Below are positions 1 through 13,235 of a DNA stretch of 64,000 bases, in pieces (positions within the stretch are counted from its first letter, which is position 1; each line of letters opens with the position of its first letter). The stretch covers positions 329,276 through 393,275 of the forward strand of contig MU130695.1 in the NCBI GenBank assembly GCA_015039465.1, given 5' to 3'. A model generated the notes under the pieces. The model was not told the origin of the DNA. It made no database searches and saw nothing but the letters and a program-made list of their open reading frames with translations. Source of the stretch: Phlegmacium glaucopus (taxonomy: Eukaryota > Basidiomycota > Agaricomycetes > Agaricales > Cortinariaceae). Both the position numbers and the translations under genes were made by a program.

Positions 1-14
1 AAAATTAGCTGGCG

Positions 15-914
15 CTAGGGAAGTAGAAAAGCAAAAACGAAACTGACCTCGCTCAACGAGAGGAGTTGGGCCTTGTCAAGCAACTCTTTGTAGATGCTCT
101 GGAGCAAGTCCTCATTCAATATGCCGATGTTGAAGGCTGACCCCAGCTTCAACTGGTCGTGCCACTCTCGACGCACCCGTGCTTGATAAATTACAAGCGC
201 TCGTTCACCAAACTCTCGTTGGCGGTATGGATGCAGCTCTAGCTGAGTGAAGAGCTGGGCAAAGGCGTTGATAGCCTTCTCGGACCACTGGTATTTTGTC
301 ATCAATGGGATGAAAGCGTTCTTGGCCATCGACATCTGGCAAAAGCCTAAATCCGAGTCGGGAACAACATTCCTTGAGGCCTTGAGCGAAGAAACAGACT
401 TAAGAGTGACCATGTCATCGACCTTGGTCAAACCGAAGGCATCGTCGTTCTGCGTGAGCTGGAGCTGGGTTGCATCAGCGCACCCCTCCGGCGTGAGATA
501 CCAGAGCTCCACATATTCGAAATCTTCGATCCGACGGAGGGCATATTGAGCTGGTCTTGGTGCAATGTAGTTGCCAACACTAGTCGTATCATCGAAATCC
601 TTCATCTTGGGTTTCTTCTTCTCCATTTCGACCCTCTCCTCCTCTCGCTCTGGCGGTTCCTGGATTACCTGAGGCTCGTTGGCCAGTTGTTGTAGCCTCT
701 GCGCCTCCTCCGCCGCAGCGTCATCGATAACTTGCTGGTCCCAAACTTGTATCCGAGCGTCGTGGTTCTGGGTCCAGGAATTGTTAAGTGCCTGCACTGC
801 TTGCTCGGGGGTCATCCCGTTCTGGGTTAAGGCGTCTCGCAGGATGTTGTAATGTGGGCCAGCATGATCTGGCATCACTTCTAGGTGCGGGTTATGTATC
901 AGCCTGTCGTCCAT
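15..914 (-). CDS. Hypothetical protein, 3' end beyond window
   Basis: The frame is open for about 289 codons from an ATG at 914 to a probable splice donor (GAG|GTCAGT on the minus strand) near 48, so the gene probably continues beyond the window's left edge. I do not recognise the family. The N-terminal part is rich in Gln, Ala and Glu, with an acidic/basic run EREEERVEMEKKKPKMKDFD near residues 90-110 that may be a short coiled coil. The C-terminal half looks folded, with aromatic stretches such as EFEYVELWYLTPEGC-like text and an Arg-rich helix. No membrane segment is visible. The start was chosen because it is the first ATG and the upstream 740 bp is AT-rich and non-coding. It may be a transposon-associated accessory protein, but nothing visible proves that. 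Confidence 0.55.
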   Translation of the reverse strand: MDDRLIHNPHLEVMPDHAGPHYNILRDALTQNGMTPEQAVQALNNSWTQNHDARIQVWDQQVIDDAAAEEAQRLQQLANEPQVIQEPPEREEERVEMEKKKPKMKDFDDTTSVGNYIAPRPAQYALRRIEDFEYVELWYLTPEGCADATQLQLTQNDDAFGLTKVDDMVTLKSVSSLKASRNVVPDSDLGFCQMSMAKNAFIPLMTKYQWSEKAINAFAQLFTQLELHPYRQREFGERALVIYQARVRREWHDQLKLGSAFNIGILNEDLLQSIYKELLDKAQLLSLSEVSFVFAFLLP

Positions 915-1654
915 GATGAATAAAATAAAGATTTATGATTCTTAGGTGAAAATTAAAATAAGGTTAACGAGAGATATTCGTTTTTAAAGAGCGTGTCTTG
1001 AAAAGAGCGAAAGCAATCGAGAGCGAAGTACTAAGCCAGATGCTGAGAGTGAGTGATGGGTGTCTTAGGAGAAGAAGCGTGTAACGCTGTGACACCCAGT
1101 TTACTCAAAGACTTAATTCTAATCTACGCTTATACTTCGCTAAGACGAGAATATTGACTTTTGGTCAAGCCTTCTATTTTCTACCTTGAACTTTATTTCG
1201 TGGCAGCGTTGATATATATATTGATCCTACTATATTATAGCAAGTTTCAAAGTTCTGAGATGTTCACCCAAACCAAACCCAAACAGTTTTTTTTTCCAAA
1301 ATTTGGCAATGCACTCATTGAAATTTGCTGTTTTGCGCCTAAAATATTCACGAAGCCAAAATATCAACCAGCAGTTTACCTGATTGAAGCTTGTGAGTAA
1401 AAATTACAATTTATTAATTCAACCTAGAAGATTTCTAGCGTCGAAAGGGATTTACTATTTATTCAAATGACCTTATTCTTGGTTTCTTTCCCTACATCGA
1501 TCTGAGTCTAAAAGATGGATTTTATTGGGGAAGATTACAGACGGTGACCTGCGCCATAATACCTTCATTCTCTCAAGATTAAAAAACAATTGAAGTTGGC
1601 CCACGGCAGTCACGTGCAGCTGTTGTACGAGTTCTTCCCCCCGACGACCACAAC
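915..1654. other. Intergenic region between divergent genes
   Basis: This AT-rich stretch separates the minus-strand gene ending at 914 from the kinase-like gene starting at 1655, so it presumably holds both promoters. A short open frame near 1161-1400 has no recognisable content. I see no repeat or RNA gene here. Confidence 0.5.
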
Positions 1655-3153
1655 ATGGATCCTGCAGTGAGTCAGATATAATTCTCTTCCGAACCCTCCG
1701 AAACCTTTGTCAGCAGCTCCCCGCATCCCTTCGTGCTTGGCGCGATTGCAAACCATGCAATGATCCTGAATGGTACAAACACTGGGAACATCTCCGGTCC
1801 TTTTTCCTTGAACGTGGCTACGATCTCTTTCGTCCGCGGTCTGGAGGCATGCTCAGTATCTCCAACGGCACTCCTTCTCCTGCGTTGGACTCCTTTGGGC
1901 TCTATGGTGACCGGGGAAATGAATTTCGCAGTTTAATGGGACGCGTCAGTCCAGACTTTCTCGCCTCTTTGGCGTTCTGTAATCATTTTTTTGCAGTACC
2001 CTCTGGCTTTCGCAGCTCGAGATGGGTTCGAAGTGTATTCTCCCCTTGTAATTTCGTCTCATTCACACCTCCTAGGAAAAACCGAGATGTAGTCATCAAA
2101 CTGGTTGCAAAAGGCGATGAAGGACTCAACGAACTCGAAATCCTACGTCTCCTCAATTCAGAACCTCTTAGATCGGATCCTGCGAATTCGACTGTTCCGG
2201 TTCTTGAATTCCTGAGTTTCCGTGATTGGCAGTTTGCGGTGATGCCGTTCTACGATGCATGTAATGAGTCGCCTTTCTTGAGGGCATCGGAGTGTCTGGA
2301 CTTTGCGGAACAAGTGCTGTCAGTAAGTAAAAATTTCAGGCGGTGAAACTCAGTGATGGACTACCCTTCTGCAGATATTGGCCTTCTTGCATCGCAGTCA
2401 TATTGCACACTTGGTTGGTCACATATTTTTGTCTTTACCCTATATCTCATCACCCATCTAGGATATCGCCCATGAAAACATTCTGATGAATCATCATGGG
2501 AGGATCCCAGGGGACACATTCATCGAAATTTGGCCCCCTCCTGAATTCCGCACAACCTTTCCCGTGCGATACTATCTCATGGACTTTGGATGTTCCGTCC
2601 ACCTCCCACCCAGCTTGCCCCTCCATGATCGCCTGGTTAAACCGTTCACTATCACGCGAGAACAATGCGCCCCCGAAATGGATGGGTCAACAAAGTACGA
2701 CCCTTTTGCAGCGGATACTTATGTAGTGGCACGACTCTTCTATGCCTTGTTCGTGGTACGTTTATCATTTCTTTGTTGAACCTTCCATACGAAGTGAGGG
2801 TTTACTGCTAGGATATCGTTCCGGACGTTCCTGGCTTCGTGGAGCTTCTGCGAGACATGTCATCTTTCAATCCCTCAAGTCGAGTCTCTGCTACTGTGGC
2901 ACTAGATCGGCTGAAGGCGTTGAAGTCTCAGACACCCCGTCAGGTGCTGTCGCAGGTCAAAGAGGTCGAACTATCTGAGTATCATTTAATTCCTAGAAGC
3001 TTCTGCCGTACATTGTTTGAGATTATCTCTGCTGGGCAATTGAAGTTGGCCTGTTGGTTTGCGTTTCGGGGGTGGTGAGTTTCTCTTTGTTCGTCATCTT
3101 ACCTGTTCTTACATTCCTCAAGGCTCCATGTCGGCTCCAAGAAAATGGATTGA
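1655..3153 (+). CDS. Protein kinase-like protein, 8 exons
   Basis: The exons 1655-1666, 1714-1944, 1997-2025, 2076-2322, 2375-2413, 2462-2755, 2812-3074 and 3123-3153 join in one phase-consistent frame of 381 residues. Visible kinase landmarks are the beta-3 lysine (DVVIKLVAKGDEG), an alpha-C glutamate (LNELEIL), a catalytic loop HLDIAHENILMN with Asp and Asn, and DFG (LMDFGCSV). The later APE-like segment reads QCAPEM. A glycine-rich loop is not obvious, as in many agaric FunK-like or orphan kinases. Its role is probably Ser/Thr phosphotransfer, with the substrate unknown. The introns are about 47-60 nt with GT-AG ends; the donor after 2025 (GTTCGA) is weak, but it is the only one that restores frame. 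If the last intron is not removed, the protein stops at 3078. Confidence 0.75.
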
Positions 3154-5808
3154 GAATCTTCTTCATGGTATCGGTATATCATAGTCATCTGGGAAGATAA
3201 TCAACTTCGCATTAGCTGGCAATGGCTCGACAATAAAAACAGTGGACCTACCCTGGGGCGACGGTAGGAGCGGGACCAGCAACTGTGGAAAAACTAGGGA
3301 ATGGGGACTCCAGTACACTTAGGAAGGAGTTAGACATCTTCAAATGCTACAGTGGAAAAACACTAACGACAATCTCGACATCAGCTTGTGAGAACGAAGC
3401 TGGGAACTTGATTGGGCCGGCGAAAGGCGCAGAGGTTGGTACGATTTGGAGGATTTCAACCACGGTTACAACCACATATCAGATTGAAGAGATAGGTGTA
3501 TGCTTGAGCAGTGACATTCAAGGTAGGGACGTAGTCATCATGTGTTGTAAGGAAAAGTCAGAGGCGTGGCTAATGAATATACAACACACAACTTACGAGT
3601 CAAATGGAGATCCTGGGATCGTCTACAAATGCAAGAGGATTGAATAGTCAAATCAATAAGCGGGACAGGGTTTATCGTTATTTACCACATCAACCTTGTC
3701 CTATGCTGACTTTCAGTTATTGATATTGAATGTGAAAATGGTTCGGAACGCATAGTTGTCTGAGATGTGAGCAATGAGACGATTTCAGGTACCGAGAAGC
3801 CAGCATCGGCGAATCTCGCAATCTGTACGCTTAGTTGAAATCAACAAGGTGAGATATATAGACATTTAGTTCGTGCCTGTGGGCCTAGGAACAATGAAAT
3901 CCGAGCGGCGACACTGGAACTTCATAAAACGCGTGAAGTGGTAGCGGTAACGAGTCCTATTTATAGGACTCGTTCTTTTATTTGTTGACGCTTAATGCGC
4001 CGGCAAATGCCGTGTTCTACTTTAGTAATGCCGCTGAACTTGACACGCTACCTTATCAAAAAGTTATAATTTATCAAGAATCAATCTGATAGGAAGTGAG
4101 TAATAATTTTCTTCAAGATAAGCTTGCAAATTGGGGTGGACATTCCATACTCGCTGTTTCTGCGTTCTACTTTACTAAGAACCTGTCTCACCGGATGCCT
4201 GTGATTTTCTCTTTCACATAACCTGCTGGTAATACTTTCATCGTTATCAGTCTACTCCACTATTGAGTAATACTTTGTTACACAGATATTGTTTATGCTC
4301 ACGCTCATACTTACTAGTAGTCCCGTTGTTACATTCTGCAATCTCAATCGTAAATGCCATGCAAATTGCAATGGGCCTCAGGCTATGTATTTATAGTCGA
4401 TAGTAAAGGACATAGATAAATGTACCGGACTTGTACTTCAATGGAAGAGCTAAACAATAAAGTACGGCCAAAATCCCACCCACGTCTGTAAATTCAACGA
4501 TCGAAAACAATGACTCTGTTAGACTCATGAAAGAACAACGCGAGAAAAAGATGATAATTTGGGAAGATATATTATTGATACATAAATCTCAGGCCTAGGA
4601 TCGATGAGACAGCTGAGAAGTAGATAGAAAAGAAAATCATCAGACTGAAGTTAACAAGTAGGACAGGGACGGCATAATGCCAACGCCGATTGTGACGATG
4701 AGGATATTCGACAACAAACAAACAAATGTAAAAAGAAGAGGAGCGCAATCATTTATATTGTATGTAACATAGAAGAACCAAAAAAAATGTAACCAACCAT
4801 ACCACATTAAATCCTAACAATATGGGTAGGAAAGCAAAAGAAGGGACACCAAATCGTGCTAAAATTTCATCTGCATTTATTCCCACACACACATATCATG
4901 TGACTTCGCTAAACCCGTCGCGTATGAGAATTCAATGGCCTCTTGGTCTCCATCGCACAACGAAACACCATCTAAAACACCTTTAATACTAATCTAATAC
5001 TAGAAACTTCTCTTCGGGACACAGCATCAACAAAGTTCTCTACTACACAAACATATACCCCAACACTACTCTATGGCACAGCAGCTGCTTGCACCCATCC
5101 AACCTTACCATACTCGTTTCATCGACCGCAGCAGGCTCCAAATACAATTACGCACCACCCCACCAAAAAAAAGGACCAAAAAGCGGCCAAATGACGAAAA
5201 CCCACAAAAAAACCAGATACTCTGGTCCTAAAAGGCCTCGGAAAACTGCTGGCTCCTCCATTGGTACTAGTGCACCGCGGCTATCATCGACGATAATGGC
5301 ATCTGAACTCGTTATAAATCTTGCCAATCACCCAAATACATCTCTAGGCAGCAATTCCGTAGCTTTAACTAAATTAACCCGTTTCTTCGCTTTTTTTCAG
5401 TATGAGTTGGAGTGGACTTACGGCCAGGGTCTGTAACACTACACAATGATGGATAACGCGTCTACAATAAGTGAAAAGGACATTAAACAAAAGACGCGTC
5501 GGACGTGGGAAGAAACCTGTGATCAGCCTGGTTTTAGGCCGCGACCGAAATGGCTTGATAATCAACCGTCGGCAATGTTCATGACGTAATTGATGTTCGC
5601 GTCTATGGTTGCAGTCGCTGACCGGTGAGACGAAGCCTATGTGGGATGCCGAAGGTTCTTGCCAGTGTAGGACCCGGGTTGAAATTGAAACGTCGGTTCA
5701 TTCGTAAAGCTATTGTCATAGTGTCCTCGCATTCCCGCAGCCTTGATGCCCTCTAAAAAGTGAGTACTTGAGTTCCCATCGCGGAGACGATTTGCCTTTT
5801 AATTATGA
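3154..5808. other. Gene-poor stretch
   Basis: I see no convincing gene. A 120-codon frame at 3285-3647 and a 115-codon frame at 5089-5436 are open, but show no domain, repeat or splice support and are probably chance. The segment includes one copy of a dispersed repeat (3949-4400) and A-rich runs between 4700 and 5250. Confidence 0.45.
3949..4400 (+). repeat. Dispersed repeat, copy 1
   Basis: It starts with a palindrome, GAGTCCTATTTATAGGACTC at 3952-3971, followed by TTGTTGACGCTTAATGCGCC and then TAGTAATGCCGC. A second block near 4325-4395 includes GCCATGCAAATTGCAATGGG and CCTCAGGCTATG. Both blocks recur in the same order at 14165-15215, so this is a mobile or duplicated unit. Its class is not clear. 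This copy keeps its CpG sites, whereas the other has lost most of them. Confidence 0.65.
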
Positions 5809-8226
5809 ATGAACAGTCGCCGACGAAGGAGAGAGCAGGAATCAACCACTATTGCAAGCCAGGCGGCACCGCAATCCCATTTGATACAAGCACCCCCACC
5901 TCCTTCCAATGCAAATGAAAGGGCCGGTTCATCCTAGTGTGTTTTTTTCTACCATTAACTCTTGCTAATTTGGGCTTACCTTGTCTCGAAGTTCCCTTCT
6001 TGAATCTCGCAATGTGGTCATCCATGATGGGCAGTTCAATCAAATTCGTGGCCACCACACCAACCTTGTCATAAATTTGAACCGTGAGCATTGAAATATT
6101 GACCTGTCTTTCCCATATCACTGATCCTCAGTGAAGACTCAGAAAATATGTCAGGAAGCCCACCAGTCAGTCTTTTTTTTACAATTACATTTACAAGCCC
6201 ACCGATTTCCTCACCGACTTAATCTTTGTCTTTTCCTTAGGGCTCTCCATCGGGCTCTGCGCCTTCGAACGAAACCGACCCTATCAATCCCGCCCCATCT
6301 TCTGGCCAAAGTATGTTACATCTACCTTATTCCAACAGCCTGGTCTGAAATTCCGAAAACCGGCCCCAAATAGCACTCAAGCGCGGGAGGGTAAGTCGAC
6401 GAACAGAAGTAAATCCAAACAAATTATTTACACCATATGTAAATCAGAATCAACCTCAAGTTTCTTCGCAAAGTCAGGAAATTCCACTTCAGAAAAGTAA
6501 CGACATCTACGAACGACACCTCACACCGAAAGGACGAGGGTTTCCTCTATGGATTCCGCAGCCAAACCATCGTCTTGACCCAGACTACAGAAGGACAGGA
6601 ATTCGTATTGGCGACGTTGGGATTATCACCCATTCTGGAGCATTTTCCTTTCTCTTCAATATATGCCTTCCTCACGACGATCCCGTGAACCCACAGATGT
6701 TGCCAGAAAGATTTGCTCCGATTTCGCCCCCGATTTCGCCTACCGACATTGAAGCGTTTGTTGTGTTCATGAAAGGTAGTCATCTCGCCAGTGCTTCAAT
6801 AGAAAAAACACAAACCAGCGTTGATACTTCGTGTGTTCCAATATTCATCCACATTTTTATGAACTGACAGTATTGCACTCAGTGGTATCGTTTTCGAATC
6901 ATCTGCTTCTGAAGGTGCTATCTTGACTATGCCGCAAGGGGCTAGGTCCGAAGATCTAGGAAATTATGCGAGGTTCCGGGATTACGCAGCTGCTAACGTC
7001 GATGACTGGTATAAGTTTGTCAATGGTCCTCGCGGGCGCGAAGCTAAAAACGGCGACGTGCGCCTTGTTACTGGTTTTGATAAGACGACGTCCTGGGGTA
7101 TCGCAACGTTTTCCAATCAAACAAGACATGACTTTCGTCTCCGATTCGGTCCATCGGAGGGAGCAGGTTTTTATGCATGGGAATACTCTGGTGCCGCTGC
7201 CGAGGTCAGAGCGGGGCCGGACTCGAGCGAGAATGATGAGTTGAGAAGGGACAGTGATCCTCCAGATGTCCAATTTGAAAACCAATGCCTTTTTGTGCGC
7301 ACTTTGAACATAACTCTTGCGGATGATATCTGGGTAGACATACACTCCAGTTTGGGCTCTGTGCATGTCGACCCCCGACACAGCCACTATCCAGGTGTCA
7401 GACTCGGAGATTACTCTGATTCCAACAATCCTCATTCGAACAATTCTGGTACTAGTAGTGGTTCCAGCTCTTTACCCTCTCAAGGGGTGCAATCCAGAAT
7501 ACAGAGAACAGCAGGTTCCCTTTATGGGTTGCAAGATGCTGATGTCACAAACAATAATCCAGCAATGTTTATTTCTGGCCCTCTTGAAAGCCTTGTTGGT
7601 GTGGTCTCTTAGAAATGTCAGTATATTATTTTTAACTCCCTTCTCTGATAGACAGCCCATCTATCCAAAGTTCTCAATGATATCCTGTTAGCAAAAGTAA
7701 GTTTGCACCTCTCATTTAGTCTTAACTCCTGTGATGATGCCAACTGCTTTAGGTGCCTACTGCAAAGATGGCCATCACTCATGATGATGATTGGTCATCT
7801 ATAGTGATGCCAAAGTTCGGTTCCGAACTGGCGCAAGAACCGAGAACTGATAGAACCGAACCGTCGGTTCAGGTTCAGTTCAGTTCGGTCCAAAGATTTT
7901 GGGTAGTCGGTCCGGTTCTCGGTTCTGACATTTCTAAGATTTTGAGAACCGGGTTCGAACCGGTTCGAACCGAACTTTCTGTCACTATTTTTTTATAAAT
8001 TTTCCACGCAGAAATGAATTTATAATATAAAATATTGTTATTAGGCGCCATTGTTATTAGGCGCCAGACCCGATGATTTGGGAGTCGGGGTTCGAAAAAT
8101 CTCATCAAAGGATTTTATAGCATGTATTATAAGTTAATCAAAACTAAAGGCCAGCCTCGGCTGTAGAATAGAAGAGAAATCATATAATATTAAATAAAAC
8201 TAAGTCATAATATAAAACTACGTCAA

Positions 8227-8340
8227 TTGTATGGCGCATCGTCCATTTGTTTGTCGTCGTTCATTTGTTTGTCGTACTTCATTTGTTCGTCGTCCTTCAT
8301 TTGTTCGTCATCGGTTCGTCGTCGTTGTTTGTCCACGTCG
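8227..8340. repeat. Minisatellite of TTCATTTGTTCGTCGT-like units
   Basis: About seven imperfect 15-17 bp units built on CATTTGTTTGTCGTCGTT follow each other inside the hAT element, upstream of its transposase. They may be an enhancer or a binding array; the function is unproven. Confidence 0.7.
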
Positions 8341-8679
8341 ACCTTGAGAAAACAAAATGAGGGTCTAAGTGACCTCAACCGGCCAACAAGTAAGCAATCG
8401 GTAAAAAGGGACAGTAACAAACGTTCCGGTGTGAAAGATACATTACATAGTAGCATGAAAAGGAATACGATACAAGCCCACCTCTATCCACCACGATGCT
8501 TGGAAATCGCGGTGGTACGAGTCACAGGATCATTCATACTTGAGGTATTTTGGAATGCTACTAGCCCGGAAAGTAATGAATTAATTGAGACAAGTTTTGT
8601 GTGGTAGAAACACTTACGGGGCAAGTACGAGTCACGAAACCTTCCCAAGAATGCTTGAACGAGATCAGAGCAGCGTCGT

Positions 8680-8985
8680 CGCTCGTTCATCGTCATTCGT
8701 TTGTCGTAGTTGCTGTTCTTTCGTTGTAGTTCTGTCGTTGTAGTTGTTGTTCTTTTGTAGTCATCGTTTGTTTGTTGTAGTTGTTATGCGTTCGTTGTAG
8801 TTATTGTTCGTTCGTTGTAGTTATTGTTCGTTCGTTGTAGTACTTGTTCTTTTGTAGTCATCGTTTGTTTGCTGTAGTCGTTATGCGTTCATTGTAGTCA
8901 TTGTTCGTTCGTTGTAGTACATTGTTCATTTGTTGTAGTTGTTATTCGTTCGTCATAGTCGCCGTTCATTCGTTGTTCGTGGCGT
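8680..8985. repeat. Minisatellite of CGTTGTAGTTATTGTTCGTT-like units
   Basis: Around fifteen imperfect copies of an approximately 20-bp unit with core GTTCGTTGTAGTTATT lie in tandem. The unit resembles that of the 8227-8340 array, which suggests both grew from one ancestral motif inside this hAT element. Confidence 0.75.
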
Positions 8986-9432
8986 CCGGTAAAGAATGGA
9001 CTGGTTTTTGACGGGGGGAAGGGGGGAGGCCCGGGAGGGGGACATAGTAGTTCGTACTCGTAGTGGGCAGCTGTGGGCTGTGTATGCGGAATGGGACGGT
9101 GATGAATCCGCAGGGTAACTGTTCACAGTTAGCGCTGGTTGACCCGTTCGATGAGGGGATTCTTAGCATCTAAGTTGAGTGGTTTAACATGAGACAGGAA
9201 GGAGCGAATGGGTGTAACTTACGGGACGCACGAGTGTGCTCGCTAGGACTGGAGCCGGAGGGAGAGATGAGGAGAGATAACGCCTTGAGGCATCGGCGTG
9301 GTCTCACATGGAGTCGGAGATTGAATTGTACTAAGCCGGCGTTGGCCGTCGTTTCAAACTTTATCGCATCCACTCAGTATCCACACCACATCGATAATTC
9401 CCCCACATCGATAATTCCCCCCCCCCTTCGTT

Positions 9433-12400
9433 ATGGATTCGGACAACCCTGCCCTCGATGCCAATGGGATGCTGAAAGATGCGTCCGAAATTGAATTTTT
9501 TAACTCGCCTTCCGACAAACAGCCCCTCGCACATCCAACGACAACGGATCAAGACTCTGACAGCAGAAATAGTGGGTCCAACTCAGAGACCTCAGAACCG
9601 ATACCTCGCGGGCTCAAGGGCAAACAACCGGCCACCATAGTGGCTGGTAAGCGTGTTCGGAGGGCGACAAGCAAGGCAAGAATGCAGAAAGGAAATTCAG
9701 GAAAATTCTTCGAGAAAAACTTTATTGGTGAGCCGTTTTCTCTATTCATTCTTGATGACTACTAACAGATATGATTGCTTTTAGTGGATTCACCCACCCC
9801 TTCCGGGTCTAGCCATTTTTTCAAGAAACACTTCATAGGTAGGATTTTATTTATTTTTCTTACGGATGAGTATTGATGTATAGCTCTGATTTAGTGGGCT
9901 CACCTAATGCTTCTGGCTCTAAACATGCGAAAAAAAGTGCGTATGATTTGTAATTATCCTATTAAAATTTATTAACACAGCCTGTAGGCCCCCCAAAGTC
10001 TCGAAAACGCGCCGCGTCATCTGTAAATGCAATAAGCGCCGCCAAACGAGCACGTACAATGGCAGAATCTGAGTCCGACGGCACAGACAGAAGTACAAAT
10101 GAGACGACAACTCAAAAACGCATAGCGTCATCCGCAGATACAACCAACGCAGCCAAACGACGAACAACAATTGAAGACGAATCGGATGCGGAAGATATAA
10201 CGGCCCTCGATGACGATGAAGCTACCGAATACACAAGCAACATCGACAATGAAAAGGATGACGATCCGGTTGCTGAATACGAGAAAATGAAAGAAACCTT
10301 CCAGAAGGTTCATAAAGTATATTATCACTTCTTTGTCAGTACTGATATAACTAATCAACTATTTATTATTTCAGGCCCCTCGGAAGCACCGACACAGAGG
10401 AAATGACCCACGCACTCAAGATTTACGCGTCATGTATACAAAATGTGCTCAAAAAGTCGATGGAAAAACCCTCGAGGGCCATACATGTAACGTTTGTGTG
10501 TAAGTAATATTATTCTTTTAGACTTACAGTTTTAATTTAATTTATTCAGGGAGAATAAAGCGTCTAATTCCTTTATGACCGGAGGTAACTCTTCTTTACG
10601 GAAGCATATATCTCGGTATGTGCTATCATTTATATTCTTTTCCTTTTTTAACATGTTATTTGATTAGTAATTGGGAAACCCATGGAGAGAAATATCTCCG
10701 CAAGTGCAAGAATTTGAAGATTGAGCCGAATCCTATGTGTCTACCTGAAAAAGATGACAAAAAATCTGGTAACAAAACTAATCAACAAACTGATCTCAAG
10801 GATTATGTTACCGCTATTCCAAAATGGACCAAAGAAGGTCTTCTCGAGCATATTCTCGAGTTTGTGGTCCAAGATGATCAGGTATCATTCTCTATATTCT
10901 CTATAAAATTATGTCTAATATTTTATTATATCAAGTCTTTTATGGTTGTTGATAAGGGACCTTTTCGCCGTCTCCTTCAGTACCAGCGCCCAGCTACCAA
11001 GGATAATGATATTCCTCACCGACAAAAACTCCGTGATGAAGTAATTGAAAAGGCCAAAATTGCGATTCAACGTTTAACGGAACATTTTGTGGTAAGGTTT
11101 ATAATATTCTTTTTGTTATAGTATCCTTACTTTGATGTTTTAGACCATACCTAGCCAAATTTCCATTACATTCGACGCATGGACTTCAAAATCATATGAT
11201 CCATATCTGGCGGTAACAGCTCACTATATTGATGCTCCACCTAATCAACCCTTTGATTGGGAGCTTAAGTCACGGTTACTAGGCTTTCAGGAAATTCAAG
11301 GGAATCATGGGGGTGCTAATCTTGCAGCGACTACACTGCGTGTTCTTGATCAATATGGTATCCGAGATAAAGTAAGTTATTTTTTCTCTTCTTTTGAATT
11401 GATAATAATTTTTACTTTACTCTAGCTTGGTTGGGCAACATCTGATAATGCTTCTGCTAATGATAAAGCTATGCGTTCCCTCCAACGTGTCCTTGAGCAG
11501 CCCTTGGCTAGGACTTGGACCGCTCAACAACGTCGAATAAGGTTAGTACAAATCCTTTTCTTTAATCTAGATACTAATATAATTTAGATGTATGGAGCAT
11601 ACTGTTTACCTTGCTGCCAAAGCTTTTCTTGAGGAGATACATCCTCATCCACCTAAAAATCAGCATACAACAAAGAATGGTACAGCTACCGTTGAAGATG
11701 AAGACGATGAGGATGAAGTTAACTGGACAGTTGATTGGACTTATCTTGAGGAGCTTTCAGATGATGAAGAGGTTGATGAAGCTATTGAGTATCTTCCAGG
11801 TGATATTCTTGGAAAGGTTCTTGCTTTGGTTAATCAGGTATTTTGGTTATTTTATTTATTATTAACCGTTGCTAAAAAGAAAGTAGATTCAACTCTCTCC
11901 ACAAGCCAAAGTATACTTTGGTATAGTTTGTGAAGAAGAAGATTTACCTCCTCTCCAACTAATCAAATGGATTCGAACACGATGGGGCTCAATGTTTGAC
12001 CTCATTGAGCGATTTATTCAAAATAAATCAGTTTGTAATCTTTTCTACATTTATTTTCTGTTTTAATTGTGTCCTTTAGGCTATCAATAAATTTTGCCTG
12101 GTTGCAGACGTCTCTAGCAAGGTTCCAAAGCTTAACAAGAAGAAGTATGCTGATTATCAACTGACAGCTGGCGAGTGGAACTTGCTTGAGCTCATAAAAG
12201 AAGTTCTTCATGTATGTTTATTCTTTTATTTTACAAGACTTTATTTATATTTCTCTTAGCATCCTCGATCCGTTCAATCAGAATTTTCCTCTGAAACTGA
12301 GCCTACTCTCTGGAAAACCCTTCCAATTTTGGAATGTCTTCAAGAGAACTGGGAAACACTAGCTAAGCAGAAGAAGTTTGCACCGGTTAAATCTGCTATT

Positions 12401-13235
12401 GGCAAAGGTTTAGAAAAGCTTAGAAAATGGTATATGACCATTGATGAGAGCGATACTTATTTTATTTGTTTGGGTAAGCAATTATATCTTTTTTTTAAAG
12501 TCTATATACTTACTTGAGCTAGCGTTACAACCTTCTATCAAGCTTGCATATTGTAAGAAGATGTGGGATACAGAATATTATGATGCTGGTTATGAAGCGC
12601 TCAAAAATACAGTATGTTCACTTTTACTATTTAAAAAACCTTACTAATTAATTATATTTAGTTTAATGACTATTATAAACCACCAAAAAAAGCGATTTTG
12701 AAGGAGGCATCTACATCTTCAGCTAATTGTTTGAATTTTCTCTTCTTTCAATATTCTTTCTAACTTATTTTTATCAGCTGGTTCTTACTCCAAGAGTTAT
12801 GCTTCAGCTTGGATACAAGCTAGTATCCGATCTCAAGTAGAGGATCAACAAGCAGCTTTAGATCCACAGAAAGAGTTACATGATTATCTTCAGAGTCCAT
12901 TAGAAGAAACATCTAATCCAGTTCGCTGGTGGGGAGTAAGTTCTTATTTTATTGCTTTTATCATTTACTCATTGATATTATAGTATCATTCAAAACAATA
13001 TCCCACTTTATCTTGTATAGCCAGAGATTATTTGGCTATTCAAGGATCTTCAGTAGCATCTGAAAGATCATTTTCAAGCAGTGGTCAGACTGATACCTTA
13101 CATCGTAATTGTACTGACCCAACTCTCTTTGGGTATACTCAAATACTCAAAAGTGCATATAAAACTGACCTTCTCAGTGCAACTGTAGAGGCAAAGGGTC
13201 ATGAGCCTTCAGATTGGATAGATGTTGATGTCTAG
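9433..13235 (+). CDS. hAT-family transposase with BED finger
   Basis: The start ATG at 9433 leads into roughly 18 exons with introns of about 45-60 nt. The N-terminus is acidic and disordered. A BED-type zinc finger follows (HTCNVC at about 10480, then SSLRKHISRNWETHG across two exons). The RNase-H-like catalytic core shows ITFDAWTSKS (first Asp, about 11165) and ATSDNASANDKAM (second Asp, about 11440). The C-terminus has the hAT dimerisation motif SVASERSFSSSG (about 13055). An acidic stretch DEDDEDEV lies in the insertion region. The enzyme cuts and rejoins the terminal repeats of this element and perhaps of the related MITE at 48703-49317. No stop or frameshift was found in the exons I could phase, so it may be functional. 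Exons 1-4 carry a small repeated module (see findings). Confidence 0.88.

Noticed and set aside
3285..3647. 120-codon open frame on the plus strand
   Set aside because: No domain, splice context or compositional support; it lies in a gene-poor region and could easily arise by chance.
5089..5436. 115-codon open frame with a Lys-rich stretch
   Set aside because: The Lys run comes from A-rich low-complexity DNA, and the frame has no recognisable fold.
6956..7435. 159-codon minus-strand frame
   Set aside because: It mirrors exon 6 of the plus-strand split gene, whose protein is coherent and phase-consistent.
8080..8100. Possible tRNA T-loop (GGGGTTCGAAAAAT)
   Set aside because: No acceptor, D or anticodon stems could be paired around it; it is within the hAT left region.
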